Assembly: GCF_000688335.1 (NCBI RefSeq)
Contig: NZ_JHZX01000001.1
Span: forward strand, 992,001 to 1,056,000
Length of the DNA: 64,000 nt
Direction: 5' to 3'
From: Sediminibacter sp. Hel_I_10
GTDB lineage: Bacteria; Bacteroidota; Bacteroidia; Flavobacteriales; Flavobacteriaceae
Of the stretch, positions 36,804-45,767 are shown piece after piece. A program made the translations under genes and the position numbers. The stretch's first letter is position 1. Each line of letters begins with the position of its first letter. A model generated the notes under the pieces. That model did not search any database, was not told the origin of the DNA, and worked only from the letters and a program-made list of their open reading frames with translations.

Positions 36804-37694
36804 TTATTGATTATAACCAAAGCGTTTTAATTGCTTTTGATCGCTTCTCCAATTTTTATTGACTTTGACGTAGAGTTCTAGGTGCACCTGTTTTCCGAAG
36901 AATTTCTCTAAATCCTTTCTAGCCTCAACACCAACGCGTTTTAAAGCAGAGCCTTTATGACCAATAATAATTCCCTTTTGAGAATCACGCTCCACCATAA
37001 TTACAGATCTCATTCTGATAATGTCTTCTTCTTCAAAAAACTCTTCTGTATCGATTTCTACGGCATAAGGAATTTCCTTTTTGTAGTGCATTAAAATTTT
37101 CTCGCGTACCGTCTCATTCACGAAAAACCGTTCTGGTTTATCGGTCAATTGATCTTTTGGGTAAAACGCAGGAGATAAGGGCAAAAGCTCCACAATTCTA
37201 GAAAAAACCTCTTTTACATTAAAGCCCTCTAGAGCAGAAATTGGAAAAATTTCGGCATTGGGCACCTTTTCAGACCACAATTGTACTTGGGATTCTAACT
37301 GTTCTTGGTCTGATTTATCAATCTTATTCAACAACAAAAGCACTGGGATTTTGGAGTTGGTAATTTTATTAAAAAAGGCTTCGTCCTTGAGTTCTTGTTC
37401 GCCAATCTCAACCATATAAATTAAGACATCAGCATCATCAAAAGCAGATTTTACAAAGTCCATCATAGACGCTTGTAACTCATAGGCAGGCTTTATAATA
37501 CCTGGCGTATCGCTCAAGATCATTTGAAAGTCATCCCCGTTTACAATCCCTAAAATACGATGTCTTGTCGTTTGGGATTTTGAGGTAATAATAGATAACT
37601 TTTCGCCCACAAAAGCATTCATAAGTGTGGATTTCCCCACATTAGGATTGCCAATGATATTTACGAAACCGGCTTTATGTGCTACTTTTTCCAT
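36804..37694 (-). CDS. era: GTPase Era
   Basis: 296 residues from ATG 37694 (MEKVAHKAGFVNIIGNPNVG); the ATG at 37703 overlaps the -7 element and is rejected. G1 GNPNVGKST, G3 DTPG and G4 NKID are present, and a C-terminal KH domain ends VKVNKNWRSDQKQLKRFGYN. Era binds 16S rRNA 3' end and assists 30S assembly. The predicted transcript starts at or next to the ATG, so the message may be leaderless. Confidence 0.96.
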   Translation of the reverse strand: MEKVAHKAGFVNIIGNPNVGKSTLMNAFVGEKLSIITSKSQTTRHRILGIVNGDDFQMILSDTPGIIKPAYELQASMMDFVKSAFDDADVLIYMVEIGEQELKDEAFFNKITNSKIPVLLLLNKIDKSDQEQLESQVQLWSEKVPNAEIFPISALEGFNVKEVFSRIVELLPLSPAFYPKDQLTDKPERFFVNETVREKILMHYKKEIPYAVEIDTEEFFEEEDIIRMRSVIMVERDSQKGIIIGHKGSALKRVGVEARKDLEKFFGKQVHLELYVKVNKNWRSDQKQLKRFGYNQ

Positions 37695-37700
37695 AGAAAA

Positions 37701-37729
37701 CAAAGATAGTCCTTAAATTGTTTATACAA
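37701..37729 (-). promoter_or_regulatory. Promoter of era
   Basis: On the minus strand a perfect TATCTTTG (37701-37708) with TTG (37727-37729) and an 18-bp spacer. The expected start about 37695 directly abuts ATG 37694. Confidence 0.6.
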
Positions 37730-38105
37730 AGTGCTATTTTCAGTAAGCTTTCAATTCAAACCCTACTTTTTAAAAAACATCTGAAATTTTAGAGATTGGA
37801 TTAGATCCTATAAGCATAGTAAATGTAACCAAAACATTGCACGACGTTGATTATTACTCGCATACACGATAAAATAGAATCACGAAAACACGCTACATAT
37901 TTCTATAGAAAGCAACTATAAAAACCACAAAATAGTTGAACTCTTTGGTTAATGATGCCGCTTTAATTGTAAGCCCTAAACATGGAACAGTATCATAAAA
38001 AAACGGGAATGATGTCGTTTGAATCAATAAAATATTTTAAAAAATACAAGGTGCAATTTTATTTTTTATATAAATTTTCATGTCTTTTAGAACTTAAGTT
38101 AAACG
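37730..38105. other. Gene-free stretch between era and the porin
   Basis: About 375 bp with no credible reading frame or RNA structure that I could recognise. It is very AT-rich. The porin's regulatory palindrome and promoter lie just beyond its right end. Confidence 0.5.
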
Positions 38106-38149
38106 TGCGTTAATACGCATTACACAAAGGTTTCATCAATTTACATTTG
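38106..38149 (+). promoter_or_regulatory. Palindrome plus perfect -7 element before the small porin
   Basis: TGCGT-TAAT-ACGCA (38106-38119) is centred exactly 33 bp upstream of the perfect -7 element TACATTTG (38142-38149). There is no TTG -33 box. The spacing equals that of the Fnr-type sites elsewhere in the window, but the palindrome sequence differs, implying another activator. Predicted start about 38156, leader about 19 nt. Confidence 0.45.
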
Positions 38150-38174
38150 ACGCCAAATCAAAAAAAATCATAAC

Positions 38175-38813
38175 ATGAAAACAGTATTTTTAAGTACAGT
38201 ATTTTTAGTTTTTTCAATTGCTACAAGTTTTGGACAGGCTGACTCAAAATCGATAGATTTTGGAGTTAAAGGTGGCGTTAACTTTTCTAACATCGGTGGA
38301 GATGATTTTAGGGATGTGGATTCGAGAACAAGTTTCAATGTAGGTTTAGTATTAGAAGTTCCTATTAGTGACCGCTTCTCTTTTCAACCAGAATTACTAT
38401 ACTCAGGACAGGGATTTGATATTCGTGAAATTGACCAAGACAATGTATTTGATACCGATGATAATATCGAGTACCAATTAGATTACATCCAAGTACCTCT
38501 TTTACTAAAAGCGTATTTAGTGAAGGGATTGAGTGTAGAAGCAGGACCACAATTTGGTTTCAAAATCAACGAAGAATATGATTTTCAACCAACTGCAGAT
38601 GGTGGAGATATAGAGATTGATGATGAGGATTCTTCTATCAAAAAATTTGATACGAGTGTTGCCTTAGGGTCTTCTTATAAATTTGATAGCGGTTTTTTCT
38701 TGAGTGCGAGATACACTTTTGGACTAACAGATGTATTTGAAGATGATTCAATATTTCAAAATGTAGATGCAAAAAACAATGTTTGGCAATTTGGAGTTGG
38801 CTTCATGTTCTAA
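38175..38813 (+). CDS. Small outer-membrane beta-barrel (PorT/OMP_b-brl family)
   Basis: 212 residues. Signal peptide about 1-21 (SIATSFGQ). SIDFGVKGGVNFSNIGGDDF is the typical first strand of the outer-membrane beta-barrel family 2, followed by alternating strands and a C-terminal aromatic residue (VGFMF). An acidic loop (about 138-155) is present. Probably a small channel or structural barrel; substrate unknown. It has its own promoter and a strong terminator. Confidence 0.88.
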   Translation: MKTVFLSTVFLVFSIATSFGQADSKSIDFGVKGGVNFSNIGGDDFRDVDSRTSFNVGLVLEVPISDRFSFQPELLYSGQGFDIREIDQDNVFDTDDNIEYQLDYIQVPLLLKAYLVKGLSVEAGPQFGFKINEEYDFQPTADGGDIEIDDEDSSIKKFDTSVALGSSYKFDSGFFLSARYTFGLTDVFEDDSIFQNVDAKNNVWQFGVGFMF

Positions 38814-38878
38814 ACATAAAAGCATGTGATTTATCTTGAATAAGATATCATGAATTTTATCTATTTACTTAAGAGAGA

Positions 38879-38910
38879 AAATCCCATAACACGTTATGGG
38901 ATTTTTTATT
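38879..38910 (+). terminator. Rho-independent terminator after the porin
   Basis: AAATCCCATAAC (38879-38890) pairs with GTTATGGGATTT (38893-38904), a 12-bp perfect stem followed by a T-rich run to 38910. It ends the porin transcript. Confidence 0.85.
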
Positions 38911-39069
38911 TTTGAAAGTTTTGACTAATACATAGTTTAATTCAAAGCTTAGAAAGCACTACCTCAGTCGTATTACAAAATTGAGGTCTCTATACCTACT
39001 CCAACTTTCATTTGTAAGACTCACGTTCTCGCTTGTTCAGTAATCCTATTCAACATAAATATAAACAGA

Positions 39070-39966
39070 TCACACAAAAAACTCATTATTTTCTTGAGCA
39101 GCGATTTCAATGGCACCCGGAAGAATCTTAACTTCAATGTCTGTTTGTTCTCCAAAATATTCGCCATCAATCTGTAAGGCTATGGAATGCTTACACGTGA
39201 CATGAACAGCATCGATACTGAAATGTTCTGCGAATTCTGATTTGAGTTGATAGCCATTGGTAAACGTCTTAAGAATTTGAAAAAAGTTCAATTTTTTGAA
39301 GATGATCACTTCAAATTTTCCATCATTCATTTTCCCGTTAGGGTTTATGGTGGCTCCCATCCCAAATTTAGGCGCATTGGCTATGGCTAGCAAAATGCCT
39401 TTAAAGTTTTTACGGTTACCATCTATAGTAATTTCAAAATGATAAGGGTAATCTGCTTTAAATAAGGTTGGGATGGATTGTAAGATATAGCCCAGTTTTC
39501 CGTGGATACTAGAGCTATCATAATTCCGTATCAGCTCGGCATTCAATCCCAAGTCGGCAACATGAAGGCAATCCTCCCCATTAACCACTAGCATATCCAT
39601 AGCATAGGTAGTTTCACCAAGAGCTACTTTAATTTGATCTTCTAAAGCATCTGGCAGGTTTAAGTTGAGCGCCAAACCATTGGCGGACCCCGTAGGAATA
39701 ATCCCCATACTCACTCCAGCATCTTTTAAAACTGAAGCGGCAAGATTAATCGTACCATCGCCACCAGCCACTACAACACGATTAAAGTTTGAGCCTTTGA
39801 CCTTGTCTGCTATCCGCTTTTGATCATTGTCCCCACTGGTCTCCATGATTTCGAAAGCGAGACTGTTTTTTTCACAAACGTCCTTCACCTCATCTTTTAA
39901 TAAGTTGACATCGCTATTCCCTGCTGTGGGGTTTAGGATGAACAAAACATTGTTTTTTAGCGCCAT
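39070..39966 (-). CDS. Diacylglycerol/lipid kinase family protein (YegS/DagK-like)
   Basis: 298 residues. NPTAGNSD (about 13-20) and VVAGGDGTINLAASVL (about 69-84) carry the nucleotide-binding motifs; GIIPTGSANGLALNLNLP is the conserved substrate segment. It is predicted to phosphorylate diacylglycerol or a related lipid at the inner membrane face. It is divergent from an App1-type phosphatase gene, which makes a lipid phosphorylation/dephosphorylation pair attractive but unproven. Confidence 0.9.
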   Translation of the reverse strand: MALKNNVLFILNPTAGNSDVNLLKDEVKDVCEKNSLAFEIMETSGDNDQKRIADKVKGSNFNRVVVAGGDGTINLAASVLKDAGVSMGIIPTGSANGLALNLNLPDALEDQIKVALGETTYAMDMLVVNGEDCLHVADLGLNAELIRNYDSSSIHGKLGYILQSIPTLFKADYPYHFEITIDGNRKNFKGILLAIANAPKFGMGATINPNGKMNDGKFEVIIFKKLNFFQILKTFTNGYQLKSEFAEHFSIDAVHVTCKHSIALQIDGEYFGEQTDIEVKILPGAIEIAAQENNEFFV

Positions 39967-40030
39967 TTAAATGTGTTTCCATATAAAATTAAGTAATTTT
40001 AATGATTATGATGTTAATAAATGCCCAATA

Positions 40031-40999
40031 ATGAAGGTTGACTTAAGCATATACCGAGGCTATATCAATAATAAGGAACTGGTGATTTCCGGACATATCT
40101 TTAAGTCCTGGGCTCCAAGCCAATACAGTATACAACAGCCCTCTATCAAACATGCCATGGCTATTTTTAAAATGTTTAATATCAAACCGCTTAAAAATGT
40201 ATCCATTAGGTTTGAGTTTAAAGACTTAAGCGTCACCACAAAATCATTGGATGATGGCTATTTTAGCTTTAGAGTTCCGTTTTCCGAAGCTTTAGAAAGT
40301 GGATGGCACTCCTGTTCGGTCTCTCATAAAATTGGTGAATTTAACATTATTGCCAATAGTGAACTTCTTAAGCCATTTGACGGAACCTATGGCATTATTT
40401 CAGACATTGACGATACCTTCTTGATTTCTCATAGTTCTAATATTTTCAAGAAACTATTTGTAATGCTCACTCAAAACATCAACAAGAGAAAGATCTTTGA
40501 GGATGTTCCAGAACATTATCAAGCCTTAAGCGCTGCGGGTCAAACTAGCGAAGCCGCCGCCAATTCATTTTTCTATGTATCCAGTAGTGAGTGGAATTTG
40601 TATTCCTTTATTGTTGCCATTGCAAAAAAATACCAATTACCAAAAGCTGTGATTTTATTAAAAAAAATCAAAACAGGAATTGGCGATTTTGTATTTACCG
40701 GTGGTGGCAGTCATGACCATAAGTTTGAAAAAATTAAAGACATTATTTCCTTCTATCCAAACTTACAGTACGTGCTTCTTGGTGATGATTCACAAAAAGA
40801 CCCTTTTCTTTATGAACGCATCTGCAAAGTGTTTCCGAAGAATATCAAAGCCATTTATATAAGACAAACGCGGAAAAATCAAAAGCAAAACGTCGTAGAA
40901 ACTTTAAATAACATCAGTGATTTGGGAGTCGAAACCCTATATTTCACCAACAGTAAAAATGCCATTGTTCATTCTAAAGACATTGGAATTATAAAATAA
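40031..40999 (+). CDS. App1-like phosphatase domain protein (DUF2183)
   Basis: 322 residues from ATG 40031 (MKVDLSIYRGY); an in-frame ATG at 39971 is only 4 bp from the divergent lipid-kinase start and is less likely. The conserved DUF2183 core holds GIISDIDDTFLISHSSN, the HAD-type DxDDT nucleophile motif (about 123-128), and FVYVSSS/PKAVILLKKIKTG and VLLGDDSQKDPFLYERI segments. Yeast App1 is a phosphatidate phosphatase; the same activity is inferred. No signal peptide is seen. Confidence 0.85.
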   Translation: MKVDLSIYRGYINNKELVISGHIFKSWAPSQYSIQQPSIKHAMAIFKMFNIKPLKNVSIRFEFKDLSVTTKSLDDGYFSFRVPFSEALESGWHSCSVSHKIGEFNIIANSELLKPFDGTYGIISDIDDTFLISHSSNIFKKLFVMLTQNINKRKIFEDVPEHYQALSAAGQTSEAAANSFFYVSSSEWNLYSFIVAIAKKYQLPKAVILLKKIKTGIGDFVFTGGGSHDHKFEKIKDIISFYPNLQYVLLGDDSQKDPFLYERICKVFPKNIKAIYIRQTRKNQKQNVVETLNNISDLGVETLYFTNSKNAIVHSKDIGIIK

Positions 41000-41081
41000 A
41001 AGGGGCTCTAGAACCTACTCACCGTGTGATTAATTCAATTTCTTTCCATTGATCAAGAGCCTTTCAGATTTTTTTTCCAAC

Positions 41082-41124
41082 TGACAAAAGTCATAAAATA
41101 AGGCGATGTGCTGCCCTAAATTTG
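41082..41124 (+). promoter_or_regulatory. Fnr-type site and perfect -7 element before the small membrane protein/hemN pair
   Basis: TGAC-AAAA-GTCA (41082-41093) is centred exactly 33 bp upstream of the perfect -7 element TAAATTTG (41117-41124). The same 12-bp palindrome (on the opposite strand) precedes ccoS and ccoI at the same distance. Predicted start about 41131 leaves an 18-nt leader before ATG 41149 and rules out an upstream start at 41122. Confidence 0.7.
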
Positions 41125-41148
41125 TTGTATCATTTTAAATCAATAGTT

Positions 41149-41433
41149 ATGACAACTTTAGGAAAATTAGAAAAAGACTTTACAAAAAACATAATGGGTT
41201 ACTCTGCAATGGGCATTGTACTCTCTACGTGTTTAGGATCAATTGCTATCATGCAAATACTCACGTTTGGCTATGGATTTCTACAAATGGCTCTAGTCAT
41301 GATTTGCCTTACGATCTGTACGCTTCATAATGCGGCAATCATTTCGGTACAAAAACCGCAGTTAATTTTTAAACTCCTTGTTACTAGTGTTATTATTAAC
41401 ACGCTCGTACTTTTTATCAGCCTATTTCTATGA
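41149..41433 (+). CDS. Small membrane protein co-expressed with hemN
   Basis: 94 residues from ATG 41149. An N-terminal amphipathic stretch is followed by three hydrophobic segments (about 18-38, 41-60, 72-93). I do not recognise a family. Its stop overlaps the hemN start (ATGA), so the two are translationally coupled, and both sit behind an Fnr-type site. A role in microaerobic membrane or heme metabolism is inferred from context only. Confidence 0.75.
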   Translation: MTTLGKLEKDFTKNIMGYSAMGIVLSTCLGSIAIMQILTFGYGFLQMALVMICLTICTLHNAAIISVQKPQLIFKLLVTSVIINTLVLFISLFL

Positions 41434-42818
41434 TTGATCCCAGAACACTCATTTCAAAATATAACGTCCCTGGTCCCAGATACACAAGCTATCCCACTGT
41501 CCCTTATTGGGATGCGGATAGCTTTTCTGCTTCAACTTGGAAACAAAGCCTTAAAATAGGACTTGATATTGACAGCCATTCTAAAACAACAAACATAAAG
41601 CAAAACAGTATTAGTCTTTATATACACTTGCCTTTTTGCGAAAGCATGTGTACGTTTTGTGGCTGTAATAAGCGCATCACCAAAAATCATTTGGTAGAAA
41701 CCCCATACATCAAGGCCCTACTTAAAGAACTCTCTATGTATGTGGAGATTTTAGGCAAGCGCCCAACCATACAGCAACTGCATTTTGGAGGTGGTACGCC
41801 CACCTTTTTTTCCTCTGAAAATTTAGAGACATTATTAATCGGGATTTTTAAAATTGCTGATAAATCCAAAAATTGCGAGTTTAGCTTTGAAGGCCACCCA
41901 AACAATACTACAGCCCAGCATTTGAAGATGTTCAATCGTAACGGATTTAGCCGTGTGTGTTACGGCGTACAAGACTATAATATAACCGTACAAAAAGCCA
42001 TTAACCGGATACAACCTTTTGAAAATGTTCAACAAGCGACCATCAATGCGCGTAAAGCAGGCTTTGAGTCTGTAGGTCACGACATTATTTATGGGCTACC
42101 ATACCAAACCCAAGATCACGTTGTGCATACCATAAACCAAACCATCTCGTTAATGCCAGACCGGATTGCATTTTACAGTTATGCCCATGTACCATGGATC
42201 AAAGGGAATGGGCAACGTGGCTATAGCGAAAAGCATTTACCGTCTCCTGAGCAAAAACGATTTCAATATGAAATAGGCAAAACCATGCTTTTAAATGCGG
42301 GTTATGTAGAAATAGGAATGGATCATTTTGCCCTAAAAACCGACGCACTTTATAAAGCACAGCAAACAGGAATCTTACACCGTAATTTTATGGGTTACAA
42401 TGCATCAAAAACCGACATTATGATTGGGCTTGGCGTATCTGCTATTGGTGACAGTTGGTTTGGTTTTGCGCAAAATGTAAAAACCTTGAAATCCTATTAT
42501 CAATTGTTAAAAAATAATAGCCTCCCCGTTATGCGTGGACATATATTAAATGAGGAGGACTTGATCATTAGAAAGCACATCCTCAACTTAATGTGCAGGT
42601 TTGAAACCTCTTGGGATGAAACTCAAAAACAGATTGACATGGATAAAATTTTAGCCAAGCTCTCTGAAATGGAAGACGATGGCTTAGTTGTTATTGGTGA
42701 AAACAGTTTAAAAATCACCGCCTCTGGTAAGCCTTATGTAAGAAACGTTTGCTTACCCTTCGACCTAAGATTACAACGAAAAAAACCAGATACGAAATTG
42801 TTTTCTATGACTGTATGA
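41430..42818 (+). CDS. hemN: Oxygen-independent coproporphyrinogen III oxidase
   Basis: 462 residues. A radical-SAM core with CESMCTFCGC provides the Fe-S ligands Cys70, Cys74 and Cys77 (CxxxCxxC). PRYTSYPTVP near the N-terminus and HFGGGTPTF are HemN hallmarks. It converts coproporphyrinogen III to protoporphyrinogen IX without O2, consistent with its Fnr-type promoter and its position near the cbb3 oxidase genes. It overlaps the preceding small membrane gene by 4 bp. Confidence 0.96.
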   Translation: MIDPRTLISKYNVPGPRYTSYPTVPYWDADSFSASTWKQSLKIGLDIDSHSKTTNIKQNSISLYIHLPFCESMCTFCGCNKRITKNHLVETPYIKALLKELSMYVEILGKRPTIQQLHFGGGTPTFFSSENLETLLIGIFKIADKSKNCEFSFEGHPNNTTAQHLKMFNRNGFSRVCYGVQDYNITVQKAINRIQPFENVQQATINARKAGFESVGHDIIYGLPYQTQDHVVHTINQTISLMPDRIAFYSYAHVPWIKGNGQRGYSEKHLPSPEQKRFQYEIGKTMLLNAGYVEIGMDHFALKTDALYKAQQTGILHRNFMGYNASKTDIMIGLGVSAIGDSWFGFAQNVKTLKSYYQLLKNNSLPVMRGHILNEEDLIIRKHILNLMCRFETSWDETQKQIDMDKILAKLSEMEDDGLVVIGENSLKITASGKPYVRNVCLPFDLRLQRKKPDTKLFSMTV

Positions 42819-42840
42819 TTATAAAATTTGAGCATAATTT

Positions 42841-42875
42841 AAAAAGGGGAATTCTAAAATAGAGCTTCCCTTTTT
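42841..42875. terminator. Bidirectional terminator between hemN and safE-like gene
   Basis: AAAAAGGGGAA (42841-42851) pairs with TTCCCTTTTT (42866-42875) with one bulge, and gives T-runs on both strands. It lies between convergent genes. Confidence 0.65.
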
Positions 42876-42903
42876 CTGTAGATTAACGCAACATAAAAAG
42901 AAA

Positions 42904-43611
42904 TTAATGACAAGACTGTTTTGATGAGAGTTGCTCTACCGTTACTATTTCCGAAGGAGAAACATAAGGAATCCCTAATCCTAGCCCTCTCAAGATAAAT
43001 AAGACCCCCATAATAACAATAAAGACAGGCACAGCTTTTATTATCCGTTTTTTAAAGGTACCGTTTAAAAAGTTACCTAAATAAGTAGCCACGGTCATTA
43101 ACGGAACGGTACCCAAACCAAAAAAAATCATGTAAAATCCGCCTTGCCAAGCACTACCAGCTGCAATACTTCCAAAAACAGCCATATAAACCAACCCGCA
43201 CGGTAAAAAACCGTTTAGAAAGCCAATGGTAAAGAAGCTATCCATTGATTTGCGTTTTAACTCCGCTCCTAAAGAGCGTTTCACTTTAGCAACCCATTTA
43301 TATATAAATTTAGAGCCATTATAACGACTAAATATCTTAGAGGGCAATAGAATGACTAGAATCATCAAAACACCTATTGCTATGGAAATATACTGCTGAA
43401 ACCCGAATAAATAGAGTCGCTTTCCTAAAAAGCCAAATAATACACCAATAATGCTATAGGTCAACAACCGACCAACATGATAGATCAATACTTGAAGCAC
43501 TCGCTTTGCCGGATTATGTCTATCTACCGGAAGTAAAAATACAATAGGGCCACACATACCGATGCAATGGAAACTCCCCAATAAACCGAATATGAGCGCT
43601 GTATATAGCAT
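42904..43611 (-). CDS. Sulfite exporter TauE/SafE family-like membrane protein of the cco operon
   Basis: 235 residues with about six membrane segments. The N-terminal LGSFHCIGMCGPIVFLLP has the paired cysteines seen in the CcoI/SafE-like urease/cytochrome accessory branch. Related proteins occur in Bacteroidota cbb3 clusters, probably for copper handling or heme-protein maturation; the substrate is not established. It is the last gene of the operon, 2 bp after ccoH. Confidence 0.85.
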   Translation of the reverse strand: MLYTALIFGLLGSFHCIGMCGPIVFLLPVDRHNPAKRVLQVLIYHVGRLLTYSIIGVLFGFLGKRLYLFGFQQYISIAIGVLMILVILLPSKIFSRYNGSKFIYKWVAKVKRSLGAELKRKSMDSFFTIGFLNGFLPCGLVYMAVFGSIAAGSAWQGGFYMIFFGLGTVPLMTVATYLGNFLNGTFKKRIIKAVPVFIVIMGVLFILRGLGLGIPYVSPSEIVTVEQLSSKQSCH

Positions 43612-43613
43612 CT

Positions 43614-44063
43614 TTAATAGATGATTTGTTTTTTAAACCGATACTGTTTGCCTTCGTACTCCCAATCGATCGTAATATTCCAACGTCCATCTAATAAGCG
43701 ATGATCTGGTATGAGCACCTTTGAATCTGTTAACTTTTCAATAGGAAGATCAAAATCCAATAGTTTATTTGACGGTCTGTACAAATAGACCACTCCCTTT
43801 ATTTTATTGGACTCGTACCCCTCTGGAAATTGGAGCATATAGCCCATTTCATTTTTGAAGCTCTTAATCTGGAGCTCCATGTCTGCAGTATTTTGTTGCG
43901 CATAAATATCATCCTGTAATTCCTGCTCTTTCTGATAGTAACCCTCTGTTACCAAATCGTGATTTAGGCTATTCTCTGTACTGATTCTATAAACAAAAAA
44001 CAGAATAAAACCCATAAAAAGTGCCATTCCAATTACCAATCCTGTTCCCCAATTAATTTTCAT
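43614..44063 (-). CDS. ccoH: FixH/CcoH family protein
   Basis: 149 residues. One N-terminal membrane helix (about 6-26; GLVIGMALFMGFILFFVYRI) followed by a periplasmic domain with YYQKEQELQDDI, the conserved FixH segment. It assists cbb3 oxidase assembly. Its start overlaps the 3' end of the Cys-rich microprotein gene by 11 bp. Confidence 0.88.
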   Translation of the reverse strand: MKINWGTGLVIGMALFMGFILFFVYRISTENSLNHDLVTEGYYQKEQELQDDIYAQQNTADMELQIKSFKNEMGYMLQFPEGYESNKIKGVVYLYRPSNKLLDFDLPIEKLTDSKVLIPDHRLLDGRWNITIDWEYEGKQYRFKKQIIY

Positions 44064-44208
44064 GATGTTCTAATTTAGTCTCATTTTTTTGTACTTCTTG
44101 CGATGTCCTGAGCTTGTTTAACATCTGCTTTGCTTTGCAAGAAGGGTTTTCACCTGGATGCCCGTTTTGACAGCCTTTACAGCATTTCTTTTGGGTTTGA
44201 TCTTTCAT
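44053..44208 (-). CDS. Cysteine-rich microprotein between ccoG and ccoH, 51 residues
   Basis: ATG at 44208, stop TAA at 44053-44055. The product starts MKDQTQKKCCKGCQNGHPGE and contains SCKAKQ, giving cysteines at 9, 10, 13 and 24 with His17: a CCxxC-x10-C pattern suited to metal binding. The rest is charged and soluble, with no signal peptide. It lies 43 bp after ccoG and overlaps ccoH by 11 bp, as a genuine operon member would. I do not know a named family. A copper or zinc role is inferred only from its composition and neighbours. Confidence 0.75.
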   Translation of the reverse strand: MKDQTQKKCCKGCQNGHPGENPSCKAKQMLNKLRTSQEVQKNETKLEHHEN

Positions 44209-44251
44209 AAATCTTTTATTTTTATTAGTTTTTACGGTCTTCTAAAAAGCA

Positions 44252-45673
44252 TTAATTAAAACTTCTTGGCCCCAGAAAGGCAGTACGTGTGGTTTCAATC
44301 TGTTCATCACCACTAAACACACCTATGAGTACCTTATCTTTATCACCACTTAAGGCACTGGCATTAACTTCTATAAAAAGAGTACCCTGCACAAGTTCTC
44401 CTGCAGGAACCATTAAATTCTCATGACTCACAATTTCAATAGTCCCTTTATGAGAGAGTAGTTTAAAGCTCACGTCTTTAATATCCGTATTGGTTTTATT
44501 CACCAATTTGTAGGTATAAACATTACTGATCATGTTATCTGCTTTATGTTCGTAAAGCTGGCCCGGTAATCTTAGAATATCGGCTTCTACGTCATTTCTT
44601 AAAAAGAGCATTCCCACTAAAACCGAAATCAATATCCCTAAAACAACACTATATCCTTTAAGACGCGGCGTAAATTCAAAAGACGTTTTTTTCTCTATAT
44701 TTTCTTCGCTGGCGTAACGAATCAATCCTTTAGGAAGATCAACTGCCTCCATAATCGTATTGCAAGCGTCTATACATGCTGTACAGTTAATACATTCTAA
44801 CTGCGTACCATTGCGAATATCAATTCCCGTTGGGCATACGTTGACACATTGATAGCAATCAATACAGTCTCCTTTTCCTGTGACTTCACGATCTTCATTT
44901 TTCTTAAGTTTTGCCCGACCTTTCTCTTTTTCTCCTCGTTTATGATCATAGGCCACAACAATGGATTTATTGTCTAACAATGCACCTTGCAATCTTCCGT
45001 ATGGACAAACAATGATACAGACCTGCTCTCTAAACCAAGCAAACACAAAATAGAATACCCCTGTAAAAATGGTGAGTGAAATTAAGGTGCTCCAATGTGC
45101 TGTAGGACCATCTATGACGTAACGAATCAAACGATCGCTACCTATCAAATACGCCAAAAAGACATTGGCTATTAAAAATGAAATGATAAAAAAGATCAGC
45201 CATTTTAATGAGCGTTTTAAGATCTTCTCTTTCGTCCAACTCATTTTTGCGAGCCTTATCTGTTTCCCTCGATCACCATCTATCCAATACTCAATGCGGC
45301 GGAAGACCATTTCCATAAAAATGGTTTGCGGACAAACCCATCCGCAAAATAATCTACCAAAGGCTACTGTAAATAAGATGACAAACACCACACCCGTAAT
45401 CATCATGATTACAAAAATGTAGAAATCCTGTGGCCAAAATGGTTGTCCGAAAATATTGAATTGTCTCTCAAGCACATTAAACATCAAAAATTGATGCCCA
45501 TTAATCTTTAAAAATGGAGAGGTAAATAAAATGACTAAAAGTACATAACTCACGTACTTTCGATATTGGTACCATTTACCCTCTGGTTTTTTTGGAAAGA
45601 TCCACGCCCGTTTACCTTCTTCACTAAGCGTTCCTATACTGTCCCTAAAATTGTCCTTGCCCTGCTCTGCCAT
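44252..45673 (-). CDS. ccoG: Cytochrome cbb3 oxidase accessory protein CcoG
   Basis: 473 residues. Five or so membrane segments; a ferredoxin-like domain with CIDCYQCVNVCPTGIDI and CINCTACIDACN supplies two 4Fe-4S clusters, and an IgG-like C-terminal domain (FixG_C) follows. Family members reduce copper for cbb3 assembly. It lies 94 bp after the cupin gene, a wider gap than elsewhere in the operon. Confidence 0.95.
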   Translation of the reverse strand: MAEQGKDNFRDSIGTLSEEGKRAWIFPKKPEGKWYQYRKYVSYVLLVILFTSPFLKINGHQFLMFNVLERQFNIFGQPFWPQDFYIFVIMMITGVVFVILFTVAFGRLFCGWVCPQTIFMEMVFRRIEYWIDGDRGKQIRLAKMSWTKEKILKRSLKWLIFFIISFLIANVFLAYLIGSDRLIRYVIDGPTAHWSTLISLTIFTGVFYFVFAWFREQVCIIVCPYGRLQGALLDNKSIVVAYDHKRGEKEKGRAKLKKNEDREVTGKGDCIDCYQCVNVCPTGIDIRNGTQLECINCTACIDACNTIMEAVDLPKGLIRYASEENIEKKTSFEFTPRLKGYSVVLGILISVLVGMLFLRNDVEADILRLPGQLYEHKADNMISNVYTYKLVNKTNTDIKDVSFKLLSHKGTIEIVSHENLMVPAGELVQGTLFIEVNASALSGDKDKVLIGVFSGDEQIETTRTAFLGPRSFN

Positions 45674-45767
45674 TAATTCCTATAATTTTCAATCTTGAAA
45701 ATAATCTTCTTACAATATTCAGTCTCAACCCCTACATTGATTTAGAGATTTAAGTCAGGCATCATCT

